DNA of 64,000 nt, from contig NZ_JAKCFC010000002.1 in the NCBI RefSeq assembly GCF_021916785.1, positions 1 through 64,000 of the forward strand, given 5' to 3'. This stretch comes from Mycolicibacterium lacusdiani. GTDB taxonomy: Bacteria > Actinomycetota > Actinomycetes > Mycobacteriales > Mycobacteriaceae. The position numbers were made by a program, and so were the translations under genes. Under the pieces are notes generated by a model, which was not told where the DNA came from, searched no databases, and saw only the letters and a list, made by a program, of their open reading frames with translations. How positions within the stretch are numbered: the first letter of the stretch is position 1; each line of letters opens with the position of its first letter. Below, one piece after another: positions 1-7,812 of this stretch.

Positions 1-10
1 GGGGCATTAC

Positions 11-92
11 GGTGGGACACGAAGACCTCCGGAGTGAGTTGGTGCGTTCCTAGACAGCTCGCACTTCACTCGGAGGTCTTCGTTATGTCACC
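11..92. other. Long imperfect hairpin upstream of dnaX
   Basis: Positions 20-31 and 71-82 form a perfect 12-bp stem. It continues inward with 33-37/66-70 and 42-46/60-64 around a 13-nt loop, and outward with 16-19/86-89 plus a weaker 11-13/90-92. No T-run follows. It could be the end of an upstream transcription unit or a structured RNA. In M. tuberculosis the SRP RNA gene lies near this locus, as I recall, but the conserved SRP loop (GGAAGGAAGCAGCC-like) is absent here. Confidence 0.55.
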
Positions 93-157
93 ACGCCACG
101 CCGTACCTAACGTCCGTGGTCAGTACAACTAGGTACCGGCTCGTCGGCCATTCTCGG

Positions 158-163
158 TAGCCT
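158..163 (+). promoter_or_regulatory. -10 box of a leaderless dnaX promoter
   Basis: TAGCCT lies exactly 6 nt before the GTG start of dnaX, the geometry of mycobacterial leaderless promoters (TANNNT, 6-7 nt, RTG). No Shine-Dalgarno sequence precedes the GTG. Confidence 0.55.
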
Positions 164-169
164 GCTTCC

Positions 170-2182
170 GTGGCTCTCTACCGGAAGTACCGACCCTCCT
201 CCTTCGCAGAAGTGGTGGGGCAGGAACACGTCACCGAGCCACTGTCCAATGCGCTGAACTCGGGGCGCATCAATCACGCCTACCTGTTCTCCGGTCCGCG
301 AGGCTGCGGCAAGACGTCGTCGGCACGCATCATGGCCCGCTCGCTGAACTGCGAGCAGGGGCCGACGCCCACGCCATGCGGCGTGTGCGACTCGTGCGTG
401 GCGCTGGCCCCCAACGGGCCGGGCAATCTGGACGTGACCGAACTCGACGCGGCCAGCCACAACGGCGTCGACGACGCGCGTGAACTCCGCGACCGGGCGT
501 TCTACGCTCCTGCACAGTCGCGCTACCGCATCTTCATCATCGACGAGGCGCACATGGTCACGCCTCAGGCGTTCAACGCGCTACTGAAGATCGTCGAGGA
601 GCCGCCGGAACACCTCATCTTCGTGTTCGCGACCACCGAGCCCGAGAAGGTGCTCACGACGATCCGGTCGCGCACCCACCACTACCCGTTTCGGCTGCTC
701 GCGCCCAAGACGATGCGCGGCCTGGTCGAGCAGATCTGCGAACGCGAAGGCGTCGTCGTCGACGACGCGGTGTTCCCTCTGGTGATCCGGGCGGGCGGCG
801 GCTCACCCCGCGACACCCTCTCGGTACTGGACCAGCTGCTGGCAGGCGCCGACGGCAACCGGGTCGACTACCCGAGCGCGCTGTCGCTGCTGGGCGCCAC
901 CGACATGGCGCTGATCGACGACGCAGTCGACGCGCTGGCGGCCGGCGACGCGGCTGCGCTGTTCGGCGCCGTCGAGGCCGTGATCGACGCTGGGCACGAC
1001 CCGCGGCGCTTCGGCACCGACCTGCTCGAGCGGTTCCGCGACCTGATCATCCTGCAGGCCGTGCCCGACGCCGCCGCCCGCGGCGTGGTCGACGCGCCCG
1101 CCGACGTCCTCGAGCGCATGCGCGGTCAGGCCGAGCGGCTCGGCACCGCGACGCTGACCCGCTACGCCGAGGTGGTGCACGCCGGTCTCGGCGAGATGCG
1201 CGGCGCCACCGCGCCGCGACTGCTGCTCGAAGTGGTCTGCGCGCGGCTGCTGCTGCCATCGGCCAGCGACACGGAATCGGCGCTGCTGCAGCGCATCGAG
1301 CGCATCGAGACCCGCTTGGACGTCTCCATCCCCGCCGACGAGGCAGCACAGTCCGGTACGGGTGGATCGACGCTCGGTGCGCCCGCCAGGCAGTACGCCC
1401 GACGCAGTAATCAGGCACCCGCTGCCCCGGCTGCTCCCGCGTCGGAGCCGCCGCCTGCCCCGAGCCGCGAACCCGCCGCACCACCGCGCGCCGCCCCCGC
1501 CGCGGCGGCCCCGCTGCCACCGCCTCCGGTGCGGCAGTCCGCGGCAGCACGGCAGGTCGCCGCACCCGAACCCGTTGCGCCCGAACGCGCTGCGCCCGAA
1601 CGCACTGCGCCCGAACGCACTGCGCCCGAACCGGTCGCGCCGCCGCAGCCCGTCGCGCGGCCGGAACCCGTGGCTCGACCGGAACCCGTGGCCGCCACAC
1701 CGCCTCCGCAGGCGGAGGCACCCGCGGCCGGGCAGCCCGACGCCGCCGCCGTGCGCAACCTGTGGTCGACGGTGCGCGAGAAGGTCCGGGAGCGTCGTCG
1801 CACCACCGACGTGATGCTCGACGGCGCGATCGTGGTCGCGGTCGAACGCGACACCCTGGTGCTCAACCACGTGTCGGCGCCGCTGGCCAAGCGCATCAAC
1901 GAAGCCCGCAACGTCGAGATCATCCGCGAGGCGCTCAAGGACGCCCTCGGCGTGAACTGGAACGTCCGGTGCGAGGCAGGCGCTCCCTCGGCGGCGAATC
2001 CGCACCAGCAGCGGGTGCAGTCCGAACCGTCGGCCGCCTTCGAGCCGCCGCCCGACGACGTCGAGAGCATGCTCGCCGAGGCGCAGAGCGAGAACCCCGC
2101 GCCGCGACGCGACCCGGAGGAGGTGGCGCTGGAGCTATTGCAGACCGAGCTGGGCGCCCGGCGGATCGGGGATGCCGGCTAG
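170..2182 (+). CDS. dnaX: DNA polymerase III subunit gamma/tau
   Basis: Clamp-loader ATPase of the replicative polymerase, 670 aa. It opens with the DnaX signature YRKYRP, a Walker A motif GPRGCGKT at residues 42-49, a four-cysteine zinc module just after (NCE...CGVCDSC) and Walker B IFIIDEAH near residue 122. Domains I-III end near residue 370. A Pro/Ala-rich linker of about 130 residues follows, then a conserved tau-like C-terminal domain starting VRNLWSTVREKVRERRRTT. No A-rich slippery sequence for a gamma frameshift is visible. The start is GTG, chosen from the leaderless -10 box. The 3' end overlaps the convergent methyltransferase gene by 4 bp. Confidence 0.96.
   Translation: MALYRKYRPSSFAEVVGQEHVTEPLSNALNSGRINHAYLFSGPRGCGKTSSARIMARSLNCEQGPTPTPCGVCDSCVALAPNGPGNLDVTELDAASHNGVDDARELRDRAFYAPAQSRYRIFIIDEAHMVTPQAFNALLKIVEEPPEHLIFVFATTEPEKVLTTIRSRTHHYPFRLLAPKTMRGLVEQICEREGVVVDDAVFPLVIRAGGGSPRDTLSVLDQLLAGADGNRVDYPSALSLLGATDMALIDDAVDALAAGDAAALFGAVEAVIDAGHDPRRFGTDLLERFRDLIILQAVPDAAARGVVDAPADVLERMRGQAERLGTATLTRYAEVVHAGLGEMRGATAPRLLLEVVCARLLLPSASDTESALLQRIERIETRLDVSIPADEAAQSGTGGSTLGAPARQYARRSNQAPAAPAAPASEPPPAPSREPAAPPRAAPAAAAPLPPPPVRQSAAARQVAAPEPVAPERAAPERTAPERTAPEPVAPPQPVARPEPVARPEPVAATPPPQAEAPAAGQPDAAAVRNLWSTVREKVRERRRTTDVMLDGAIVVAVERDTLVLNHVSAPLAKRINEARNVEIIREALKDALGVNWNVRCEAGAPSAANPHQQRVQSEPSAAFEPPPDDVESMLAEAQSENPAPRRDPEEVALELLQTELGARRIGDAG
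1577..1636 (+). repeat. 15-bp tandem repeat in the dnaX linker
   Basis: Four in-frame 15-bp units beginning GCGCCCGAAC encode APERA/APERT/APERT/APEPV. An 18-bp pair encoding RPEPVA follows near 1661-1696. The repeat lies in the flexible Pro/Ala linker, so copy-number change would keep the frame. Confidence 0.8.
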
Positions 2183-3492
2183 GGCGTCCACCACGGGCGC
2201 AGCGGCAGTCCGCCGTCGCCGCCGTGCTCGTCGAGCTTCACCGCCAGGATCTGGTGCAGCTGAATCATGTTGACCTCGAAGCCCAGTCGCGACCCGGCCA
2301 TGTACAGGCCCCACACCTTCGCGGTGGGCAATCCGACCTCGGCGACGGCGGCGTCCCAGTTCTCCACCAGGTTTCGGCACCAGTCGCGCAACGTCATCGC
2401 ATAGTGGTGCCGCAGGTTCTCCTCGTGCAGCACCTCGAGACCGACGTCTTGTGCCTCGGCGATGACGCGGCCCGACCCGGTCAGCTCGCCGTCGGGGAAC
2501 ACGTAGCGGTCGATGAAGCCGTGGGCGTGCGCACCGGACCGGTTGTCGGAGCGGGTGATGCAGTGGTTGAGCAGCAGTCCGCCATTGCGCAGCTTCGACT
2601 CGAGGAAGCCGAAGTACGACGGATAGTTCTGCACGCCAATGTGTTCGGTGAGGCCGATGGACGACACCGCGTCGAACCTCATCTCACGGATGTCGCGGTA
2701 GTCGCCGTGGCGGACCTCGGCGAGGTCGCTCAGTCCCTCCTCGGCGATGGCCTTCTGCGCCCACAGCGCCTGCTCCTTGGACAGCGTCACGCCGATGACG
2801 TGGACGCCCTGCCGTGCGGCGTACCGGACCATGCTGCCCCAGCCGCAACCGACGTCGAGCAAGCGATCGCCGGGCCGGAGTCGCAGCTTCTCGAACACCA
2901 GGCGGTACTTGTTGTCCTGCGCCTCCTCGAGCGTCGAGTCGGCATCGGAGTAGCAGGCGCAGGTGTAGGTCATCGACGGTCCGAGGACGTACTCGTAGAA
3001 CTCGTTCGACACGTCGTAGTGGTGGTGGATCGCCTCGGCGTCGCGGGTCTTGCTGTGGCGCAGGCCTTCTGCGACGCGCCGCCACTTCGGCAGGGTCTCC
3101 TGCGGTGGTGGCGCGATCGGCATCAGGTGCTCGACGCCGATCGACCGCACGACGTTGGCCAGCGTGAGCGCCGAGGGCCGCTTGAAGTTCAGCTTCCTGG
3201 CCAGCGCCTGCAGCAGTTCGTACGGATCGCCGGGATGGACGCCGTGAGGCTCGACGTCGCCGGAGACGTACGCGCGGGCCAGGCCCAGTTCACCTGGCGC
3301 GGTGGCGAGGTACCTGGTGCCCCGCGGGGTCAGCAGGTCCAGGCCCAGTTCGGCCTCGGCCGGGCCCGCCGAGCTGCCGTCGTATGCGGTGAACTTCAGC
3401 GGGAGGTCGTAGCCGGCCGCCATGAGCTCGAGGATCTCGGCCAGGGTGAGCTTGCTCGTCCGCCCGTCCAGGCGTTCCTTGTAGGTGGTCAT
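2179..3492 (-). CDS. Cyclopropane-fatty-acyl-phospholipid synthase family methyltransferase
   Basis: SAM-dependent methyltransferase of the CFA synthase family, 437 aa, which alkylates double bonds of phospholipid acyl chains. The SAM-binding motif LLDVGCGWGS is at residues 211-220, and the family segment HHHYDVSNEFY at about 156-166. ATG 3492 is preceded by GAAGGA at good spacing and overlaps the stop of an 11-codon ORF. The FAD-linked oxidase gene lies just upstream in the same operon. This pair resembles TmsB/TmsA, where the methyltransferase adds a methylene group and the flavoprotein reduces it to the 10-methyl branch of tuberculostearate; in M. tuberculosis the matching genes are Rv3720 and Rv3719. 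Whether this paralogous pair makes the same product is inferred, not shown. Confidence 0.88.
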   Translation of the reverse strand: MTTYKERLDGRTSKLTLAEILELMAAGYDLPLKFTAYDGSSAGPAEAELGLDLLTPRGTRYLATAPGELGLARAYVSGDVEPHGVHPGDPYELLQALARKLNFKRPSALTLANVVRSIGVEHLMPIAPPPQETLPKWRRVAEGLRHSKTRDAEAIHHHYDVSNEFYEYVLGPSMTYTCACYSDADSTLEEAQDNKYRLVFEKLRLRPGDRLLDVGCGWGSMVRYAARQGVHVIGVTLSKEQALWAQKAIAEEGLSDLAEVRHGDYRDIREMRFDAVSSIGLTEHIGVQNYPSYFGFLESKLRNGGLLLNHCITRSDNRSGAHAHGFIDRYVFPDGELTGSGRVIAEAQDVGLEVLHEENLRHHYAMTLRDWCRNLVENWDAAVAEVGLPTAKVWGLYMAGSRLGFEVNMIQLHQILAVKLDEHGGDGGLPLRPWWTP

Positions 3493-3524
3493 CGCGTTCC
3501 TTCGCTCTTCGCGCAAGCGCTCAC
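3489..3524 (-). CDS. 11-codon coupled mini-ORF (VSACAKSEGTR)
   Basis: A GTG at 3524 overlaps the TGA of the upstream FAD oxidase as GTGA. It opens an 11-codon frame whose own TGA overlaps the ATG of the methyltransferase gene as ATGA. The peptide is nearly that of the mini-ORFs repeated at 9510-9641 (MSACAKSRGHR). GAAGGA inside it is the ribosome-binding site of the next gene. It may relay translation between the two genes; expression is unproven. Confidence 0.45.
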   Translation of the reverse strand: MSACAKSEGTR

Positions 3525-4900
3525 CGTCTCTGCACCGCTTTCGCGTAGAGGTCGAGCAATCGTGAATCGGGGTCGTAGGTCTTCTTGACGGTCTGGTACT
3601 TCTCCCCGCCGTAGAGCGCGCCGAACTCCTCGGGGGAGTAGTAGGCGTCGGAGTAGAGCGACTTGTGGCCTTCGAGTTCGCTGACCTTGCGTTCGATCAG
3701 CTTGTTGGTGTGGCCCTCCTCGGAGCCGACCGGCACCGACGACCAGAAGCCGATGTTGACGTAAGTGTGCTGAGGCCGGATCGGGTACAGCGGCCAACCC
3801 GACTCGTCGCGCAACCGCAACGGGCACAACCAGATCGGTTCGATCGGAACATTGGTCAGAAACCAGTCGAGGAACTCGGCCGTCCGTCCGATCGGTACCT
3901 CGACGTCCTGCACCACCCGTTCGCGGGGCGGCCTGCCGTTGCGCTTCTCGAGGCGGTCGGCGATGTCGAACCGCTGGTCGTAGCCGATCAGCTTCCAGTA
4001 GAAGCTGCTGCGCCGGAACCGTCGCGGCCACAGTCGGCGCAGCCTGGGGTTCTGCGCACCGAACGCCCGCGAGCACCAGAACCAGTCGGTGTCCCAGCGC
4101 CACAGGTAGTCGTGAATGGTGAGGCGGTCGCTCTTGACGCCCTCGTCGTGCTCGATGGAGCGGTAGTACACGTCCTGGCCGGTGTAGTCGCTGACCGGTC
4201 CCGCCGTTCCCGTCCTGACCCCGAGGGTCAGATAGCACTCGTCGGCGCTGAACACGACGCCGTCGAGGTAGTCGACTGGGGCACCGTCGATTCCGCCGGT
4301 CTCGACGATGCGCTCCATCGTGTCGACGAGGTCGGTCAATGACGTGAAGCGCAGGTGTCGGAGCGCGACGAACGGCTTGACCTCCTCGAGTTCGATCTTC
4401 AGTCGCACCGAGTACCCAAGCGTGCCATAGGAGTTGGGGAAGGCGCGGAACAAGTCTGCGTGCTGGTCGCGCGATGCCGTGAGCATTTCGCCGGTGCCGG
4501 TCAGGATGTCCATCTCCAGCACCGACTCGTGCGGGAGGCCGTTGCGGAAGGACGCCGACTCGATGCCAAGGCCGGTGACCGCCCCGCCGAGGGTGATCGT
4601 CTTCAGCTGCGGAACCACCAACGGCGACAGCCCGTACGGCAGGGTCGCGGCGACCAGATCCTCATACGTGCACATCCCGGCCACGTCGGCGGTGCGGGCA
4701 TCCGGATCGACGGAGATCACACCGGTCAGACCGGAGGTGTCGAGACCCTTGGCGGTCGCCTTCGCTCGGGCCCGGAAGAGGTTCGACGTCGCCTTGGCCA
4801 GTCGGACGGTCGCGTCGGGCGGGATCGCGCGATAGCTCTTGAGCAGTCTCTCCACGCCAGCTGCGTGGGCCGACTGCGCTTCCATGGATGCAACAGTCAC
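3521..4900 (-). CDS. FAD-binding oxidoreductase (TmsA-like)
   Basis: Flavoprotein of the PCMH/FAD_binding_4 type, 459 aa from GTG 4900. The N-terminal FAD domain includes segments such as KTITLGGAVTGLGIESASFR and NSYGTLGY. The C-terminal half is rich in Trp and Tyr, as in the DWARF1/24-dehydrocholesterol reductase-like group. A -10 box TAGCGT lies 6 nt before GTG 4900, favouring a leaderless start; ATG 4885 is the alternative. It is followed by the CFA-synthase-like gene, and by analogy with TmsA it may reduce a methylene intermediate on the acyl chain. An oxidase acting on another lipid or sugar substrate cannot be excluded. Confidence 0.82.
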   Translation of the reverse strand: MTVASMEAQSAHAAGVERLLKSYRAIPPDATVRLAKATSNLFRARAKATAKGLDTSGLTGVISVDPDARTADVAGMCTYEDLVAATLPYGLSPLVVPQLKTITLGGAVTGLGIESASFRNGLPHESVLEMDILTGTGEMLTASRDQHADLFRAFPNSYGTLGYSVRLKIELEEVKPFVALRHLRFTSLTDLVDTMERIVETGGIDGAPVDYLDGVVFSADECYLTLGVRTGTAGPVSDYTGQDVYYRSIEHDEGVKSDRLTIHDYLWRWDTDWFWCSRAFGAQNPRLRRLWPRRFRRSSFYWKLIGYDQRFDIADRLEKRNGRPPRERVVQDVEVPIGRTAEFLDWFLTNVPIEPIWLCPLRLRDESGWPLYPIRPQHTYVNIGFWSSVPVGSEEGHTNKLIERKVSELEGHKSLYSDAYYSPEEFGALYGGEKYQTVKKTYDPDSRLLDLYAKAVQRR

Positions 4901-4906
4901 ACATAT

Positions 4907-4912
4907 ACGCTA
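4907..4912 (-). promoter_or_regulatory. -10 box, leaderless FAD oxidoreductase promoter
   Basis: On the minus strand TAGCGT is followed by 6 nt and then GTG 4900. It lies in the 90-bp divergent region shared with the SRPBCC gene. Confidence 0.55.
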
Positions 4913-4990
4913 GTCCCCGGTGGCACCCGGTGCGACCACACGGGGCGGGGACACCCGCTTCGACACCGAATCGACGAGGAGTCTTCACCG

Positions 4991-5431
4991 ATGGGACAGG
5001 TCAGTGCGTCGAGCACCGTCTTGATCAACGCAGCGCCGGATGCCGTCCTCGCTGCGGTCGCCGACTACCAGACCGTGCGGCCGAAGATCCTTTCCTCGCA
5101 CTACAGCGGCTACCAGGTGCTCGAAGGTGGCCAGGGTGCGGGCACCGTGGCCACGTGGAAGCTGCAGGCGACCAAGAAGCGCGTCCGCGAGGTCAAGGCG
5201 AACGTCGACGTCGCAGGCCACGCCGTCATCGAGAAGGACGCCAACTCCACCATGGTCACCAACTACACCGTGGCCCCCGCCGGAACCGGATCGACCGTCA
5301 CGGTCAAGACGTCGTGGCAGGGTGCGGGCGGTATCGGCGGCTTCTTCGAGAAGACGTTCGCCCCCCTCGGCCTGCGCAAGATCCAGGCCGAGGTGCTGGA
5401 GAACCTGAAGTCCGAACTCGAGGCGAGCTAG
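4991..5431 (+). CDS. SRPBCC family protein
   Basis: A 146-aa START/Bet v1-like protein with a hydrophobic ligand-binding fold (polyketide cyclase/dehydrase family), beginning MGQVSASSTVLI. A typical SRPBCC C-terminal helix (GLRKIQAEVLENLKSEL) ends it. ATG 4991 has GAGGAG 9 nt upstream; the long open frame to the left is an antisense shadow of the FAD gene. It matches Rv3718c by position. The ligand is unknown; divergence from the lipid-modification pair may hint at a lipid. Its stop overlaps the convergent amidase stop. Confidence 0.85.
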   Translation: MGQVSASSTVLINAAPDAVLAAVADYQTVRPKILSSHYSGYQVLEGGQGAGTVATWKLQATKKRVREVKANVDVAGHAVIEKDANSTMVTNYTVAPAGTGSTVTVKTSWQGAGGIGGFFEKTFAPLGLRKIQAEVLENLKSELEAS

Positions 5432-6216
5432 GCGGTCCGCTGCGGCCGCGTCGCCAGGAAGCCGGCGATCCCGCGGACCACGGCCTCGGCGTACTTCTGC
5501 CTGCCCTCGGCGCTCTCGATGAGTGCCGAGTCGGCCGGGTTCTTCATGTTGCCCAGCTCGACGAGCACCGACGGGTACTGCGCGAGGTTCAGCCCGGCGA
5601 TGTCCGAGCGCGGCATGAGGCCGCTCTGGCCGATGTAGTTCGCAGGCGGGATGCCGGAGCCCTGCAGCTGGTCGCGCATCACCTTGGCGAACTGCAGGGA
5701 CGGTCCGGCCTGGGCGTCGTTGAGCGGCGGCGCCGAGTACAGGACGTGGAACCCGCGTCCGGTGGCCGGGCCGCCGTCGGCGTGGATCGACACGATGGCG
5801 TCGGGCTTGAGCGCGTTCGCCATGGTGGCGCGTTCGTCGACGCAGGGCCCGAGGCCGGTGTCGTCACCACGCGACATCGCGGTGCGCACCCCGAGGGCGC
5901 TGAGCTGCTGGCGGATGCGCAGCGTCGTCTCCCAGGTGAAGCTGTGCTCGGGGTAGCCACTGTTCGACGACGTGCCGCTGGCCTGGCAGTCCTTGGTGCC
6001 GCCGCGCCCGGTGGGCACCTGGCGGCTGATGGAGGCGTCGTTGCTGCCGTTGTGGCCCGGATCGAGGAACACGATCATCCCGGCGAGGCTCGCCGCCTCG
6101 GCGGTGGGGACGGCGACCGGGCCGGCGACTGACGATGCCGCGACGAGTACGCCGACGGCCGCGGCCACTAGGCCGCGCTTGGCGACGCCGACACGCAGAC
6201 AGGCTGGGACTGGCAC
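5428..6216 (-). CDS. ami1: N-acetylmuramoyl-L-alanine amidase
   Basis: Zinc amidase of the Amidase_3 family, 262 aa, cleaving the bond between MurNAc and L-alanine of peptidoglycan. The N-terminus carries a Sec signal peptide with a hydrophobic run (residues about 15-32) and an AEA cleavage region, so it acts outside the membrane. Zinc ligands are the His of LDPGHNG, the Glu of YPEHSF and the His of SIHADGG; the catalytic Glu is in VELGNMKNP. There is no separate cell-wall-binding domain. It matches Rv3717 by position and domain layout. A -10 box TAGCGT sits 6 nt upstream of GTG 6216. Confidence 0.93.
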   Translation of the reverse strand: MPVPACLRVGVAKRGLVAAAVGVLVAASSVAGPVAVPTAEAASLAGMIVFLDPGHNGSNDASISRQVPTGRGGTKDCQASGTSSNSGYPEHSFTWETTLRIRQQLSALGVRTAMSRGDDTGLGPCVDERATMANALKPDAIVSIHADGGPATGRGFHVLYSAPPLNDAQAGPSLQFAKVMRDQLQGSGIPPANYIGQSGLMPRSDIAGLNLAQYPSVLVELGNMKNPADSALIESAEGRQKYAEAVVRGIAGFLATRPQRTA

Positions 6217-6222
6217 GGCGCC

Positions 6223-6228
6223 ACGCTA
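6223..6228 (-). promoter_or_regulatory. -10 box, leaderless amidase promoter
   Basis: Minus-strand TAGCGT, 6 nt, then GTG 6216. Confidence 0.55.
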
Positions 6229-6242
6229 GCCCGCGGGGCGAC

Positions 6243-6248
6243 TAGTCT
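6243..6248 (+). promoter_or_regulatory. Putative -10 box for the ybaB transcript
   Basis: TAGTCT at 6243-6248 would start a transcript near 6255, leaving a leader of about 100 nt before ybaB. No clear -35 is seen. Confidence 0.3.
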
Positions 6249-6356
6249 TGAACCCCAAACGGGCTCGTGCGGACATGCGCAACCAAGTCGAGACCAAGAT
6301 GCGACAGACCCGAATCCAAGACAGGCCCGAATTCAACCGTTCGAGGGGACGAAGTC

Positions 6357-6689
6357 ATGCAACCCGGTCAACAGCCCGACATGTCAGCGCTCCTGGCACA
6401 GGCCCAGCAGGTGCAGCAGCAGCTGATGGAGGCGCAGGAGGCGCTCGCCAACGCCGAGGTGCGCGGTCAGGGCGGCGGCGGCCTGGTGCAGGTCGTGATG
6501 AAGGGCAGCGGTGAGGTGATCGGCGTCGAGATCGACCCCAAGGTCGTCGACCCCAACGACGTCGAGACGCTGCAGGACCTCGTCGTCGGCGCCATCAAGG
6601 ACGCCGGACAGCAGGTGACGCTGCTCGCGCAGTCCAAGCTCGGCCCGCTGGCCGGTGGGCTTGGCGGACTCGGCATCCCGGGGGCCTGA
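6357..6689 (+). CDS. ybaB: YbaB/EbfC family nucleoid-associated protein
   Basis: Small dimeric DNA-binding protein, 110 aa, of the YbaB/EbfC family, usually encoded between dnaX and recR. The N-terminal helix is Gln-rich ([18 protein letters not shown]). Then comes the family core with [23 protein letters not shown] 6357 follows GAGGGGAC; upstream in-frame codons lack family similarity and are excluded. recR begins 14 nt after its stop, so the two are probably co-transcribed. Confidence 0.93.
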   Translation: MQPGQQPDMSALLAQAQQVQQQLMEAQEALANAEVRGQGGGGLVQVVMKGSGEVIGVEIDPKVVDPNDVETLQDLVVGAIKDAGQQVTLLAQSKLGPLAGGLGGLGIPGA

Positions 6690-6703
6690 CGCGTTGACAC
6701 GCC

Positions 6704-7315
6704 ATGTTTGAGGGACCCGTCCAGGATCTGATCGACGAACTGGGCAAGCTGCCGGGCATCGGCCCGAAGAGCGCGCAGCGCATCGCATTCCATCTGCTCT
6801 CGGTGGAGCCGCCCGACATCGACCGGTTGACCGCAGTGCTCACCAGGGTCCGCGAGGGCGTGACGTTCTGTTCGGTGTGCGGCAACGTGTCCGACAACGA
6901 GCGGTGCCGTATCTGCAGTGACCCGCGACGTGACGCGTCGATCGTGTGCGTGGTCGAGGAGCCCAAGGACGTGCAGGCCGTGGAGCGCACCCGTGAGTTC
7001 CGGGGCCGCTATCACGTGCTGGGCGGTGCGCTGGATCCGTTGTCGGGCATCGGACCCGACCAGCTGCGCATCCGGGAGTTGCTCAACCGCATCGGCGAGC
7101 GGGTCGACGGCGTCGACGTCGCCGAGGTCATCATCGCGACCGACCCGAACACCGAGGGCGAGGCCACGGCCACCTATCTGGTGCGCATGCTGCGCGACAT
7201 CCCGGGGCTTTCCGTGACCCGGATCGCGTCGGGCCTGCCGATGGGTGGGGACCTGGAGTTCGCCGACGAGCTGACGCTCGGGAGGGCGTTGGCCGGCCGC
7301 AGGGCGATGGCATAG
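6704..7315 (+). CDS. recR: Recombination mediator RecR
   Basis: RecFOR-pathway recombination mediator, 203 aa, loading RecA at gaps. It has an N-terminal helix-hairpin-helix ([20 protein letters not shown]), a four-cysteine zinc finger at C56, C59, C68, C71, a Toprim domain with Glu in VVEEPKDV and the motif [12 protein letters not shown], and a C-terminal Walker-like region. Its length is normal for the family. The start is tight behind ybaB. Confidence 0.96.
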   Translation: MFEGPVQDLIDELGKLPGIGPKSAQRIAFHLLSVEPPDIDRLTAVLTRVREGVTFCSVCGNVSDNERCRICSDPRRDASIVCVVEEPKDVQAVERTREFRGRYHVLGGALDPLSGIGPDQLRIRELLNRIGERVDGVDVAEVIIATDPNTEGEATATYLVRMLRDIPGLSVTRIASGLPMGGDLEFADELTLGRALAGRRAMA

Positions 7316-7318
7316 GTT
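7313..7318 (+). promoter_or_regulatory. -10 box, leaderless promoter of the 132-aa gene
   Basis: TAGGTT overlaps the recR stop codon (TAG 7313-7315) and lies 7 nt before GTG 7326. Confidence 0.45.
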
Positions 7319-7325
7319 CGTGCCT

Positions 7326-7724
7326 GTGGCTGACGAAGAGTTCAAGGTCGAGGTCGAGCTGGGTAGCGACGAGCACGGGCTGTCGTTCTGGGAGAAGCTG
7401 CGGACGCTGAAGCTCGACGACGACGCCCGCTCGCGTCTCGGTGGCCGTGTGACCGTGACCCGCGACGGCAACTGGATCCAGCTCTACGCGAGCAGCCTGC
7501 AGGATGCGCGTCAGGCGGAGCAGACCGTGCGCGAACTCGTCGTGGCCGACGACGTCACCGCGGAGTACTCGATCTCGCGCTGGGACGCCGCCGCGCAGGA
7601 GTGGGTCGACCCCTCCGACGGCGAGGTCGTCGACGACGATGCGCCCGCGAGCCCCACCCCCGACCCGAGCTACGTGATCCTCGAGGCATACAAGCCGGAG
7701 TTCCTGCGCGACCTGGGGTTGTAG
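7326..7724 (+). CDS. Conserved protein of unknown function
   Basis: An acidic, probably cytosolic protein of 132 aa (ADEEFKVEVELG at the start), with no signal peptide or membrane segment. It ends SYVILEAYKPEFLRDLGL and has a low-complexity acidic/Pro stretch at about 100-115. I do not recognise a domain. GTG 7326 is preferred because a -10 box lies 7 nt upstream; GTG 7320 in the same frame is the alternative. It follows recR by 10 bp. Confidence 0.75.
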   Translation: MADEEFKVEVELGSDEHGLSFWEKLRTLKLDDDARSRLGGRVTVTRDGNWIQLYASSLQDARQAEQTVRELVVADDVTAEYSISRWDAAAQEWVDPSDGEVVDDDAPASPTPDPSYVILEAYKPEFLRDLGL

Positions 7725-7748
7725 GCGGGGGTTGCGTGGGCGCCCGCC

Positions 7749-7809
7749 CGCGAGATTGATGCCACCGACACGTCCACTCGCACTTCTTCGCGCTGCGTGC
7801 AATCTCGCG
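7749..7809. repeat. 61-bp palindrome, copy A
   Basis: Bounded by CGCGAGATTG and CAATCTCGCG (10-bp perfect ends). The interior is nearly the reverse complement of the interior of the copy at 8696-8756. It lies between convergent genes, so one role could be bidirectional termination, but the conserved interior exceeds a simple stem. Confidence 0.8.
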
Positions 7810-7812
7810 GCG

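Noticed and set aside
11..92. SRP (4.5S) RNA gene
   Set aside because: The conserved SRP loop sequence is absent; only a long hairpin is present.
170..2182. Programmed frameshift in dnaX
   Set aside because: No slippery A-run and no premature frame that would give a gamma form was seen.
1762..3588. Long plus-strand frame across the dnaX end and the methyltransferase gene
   Set aside because: It is a high-GC antisense/shift shadow, and both real genes there have clear domains.
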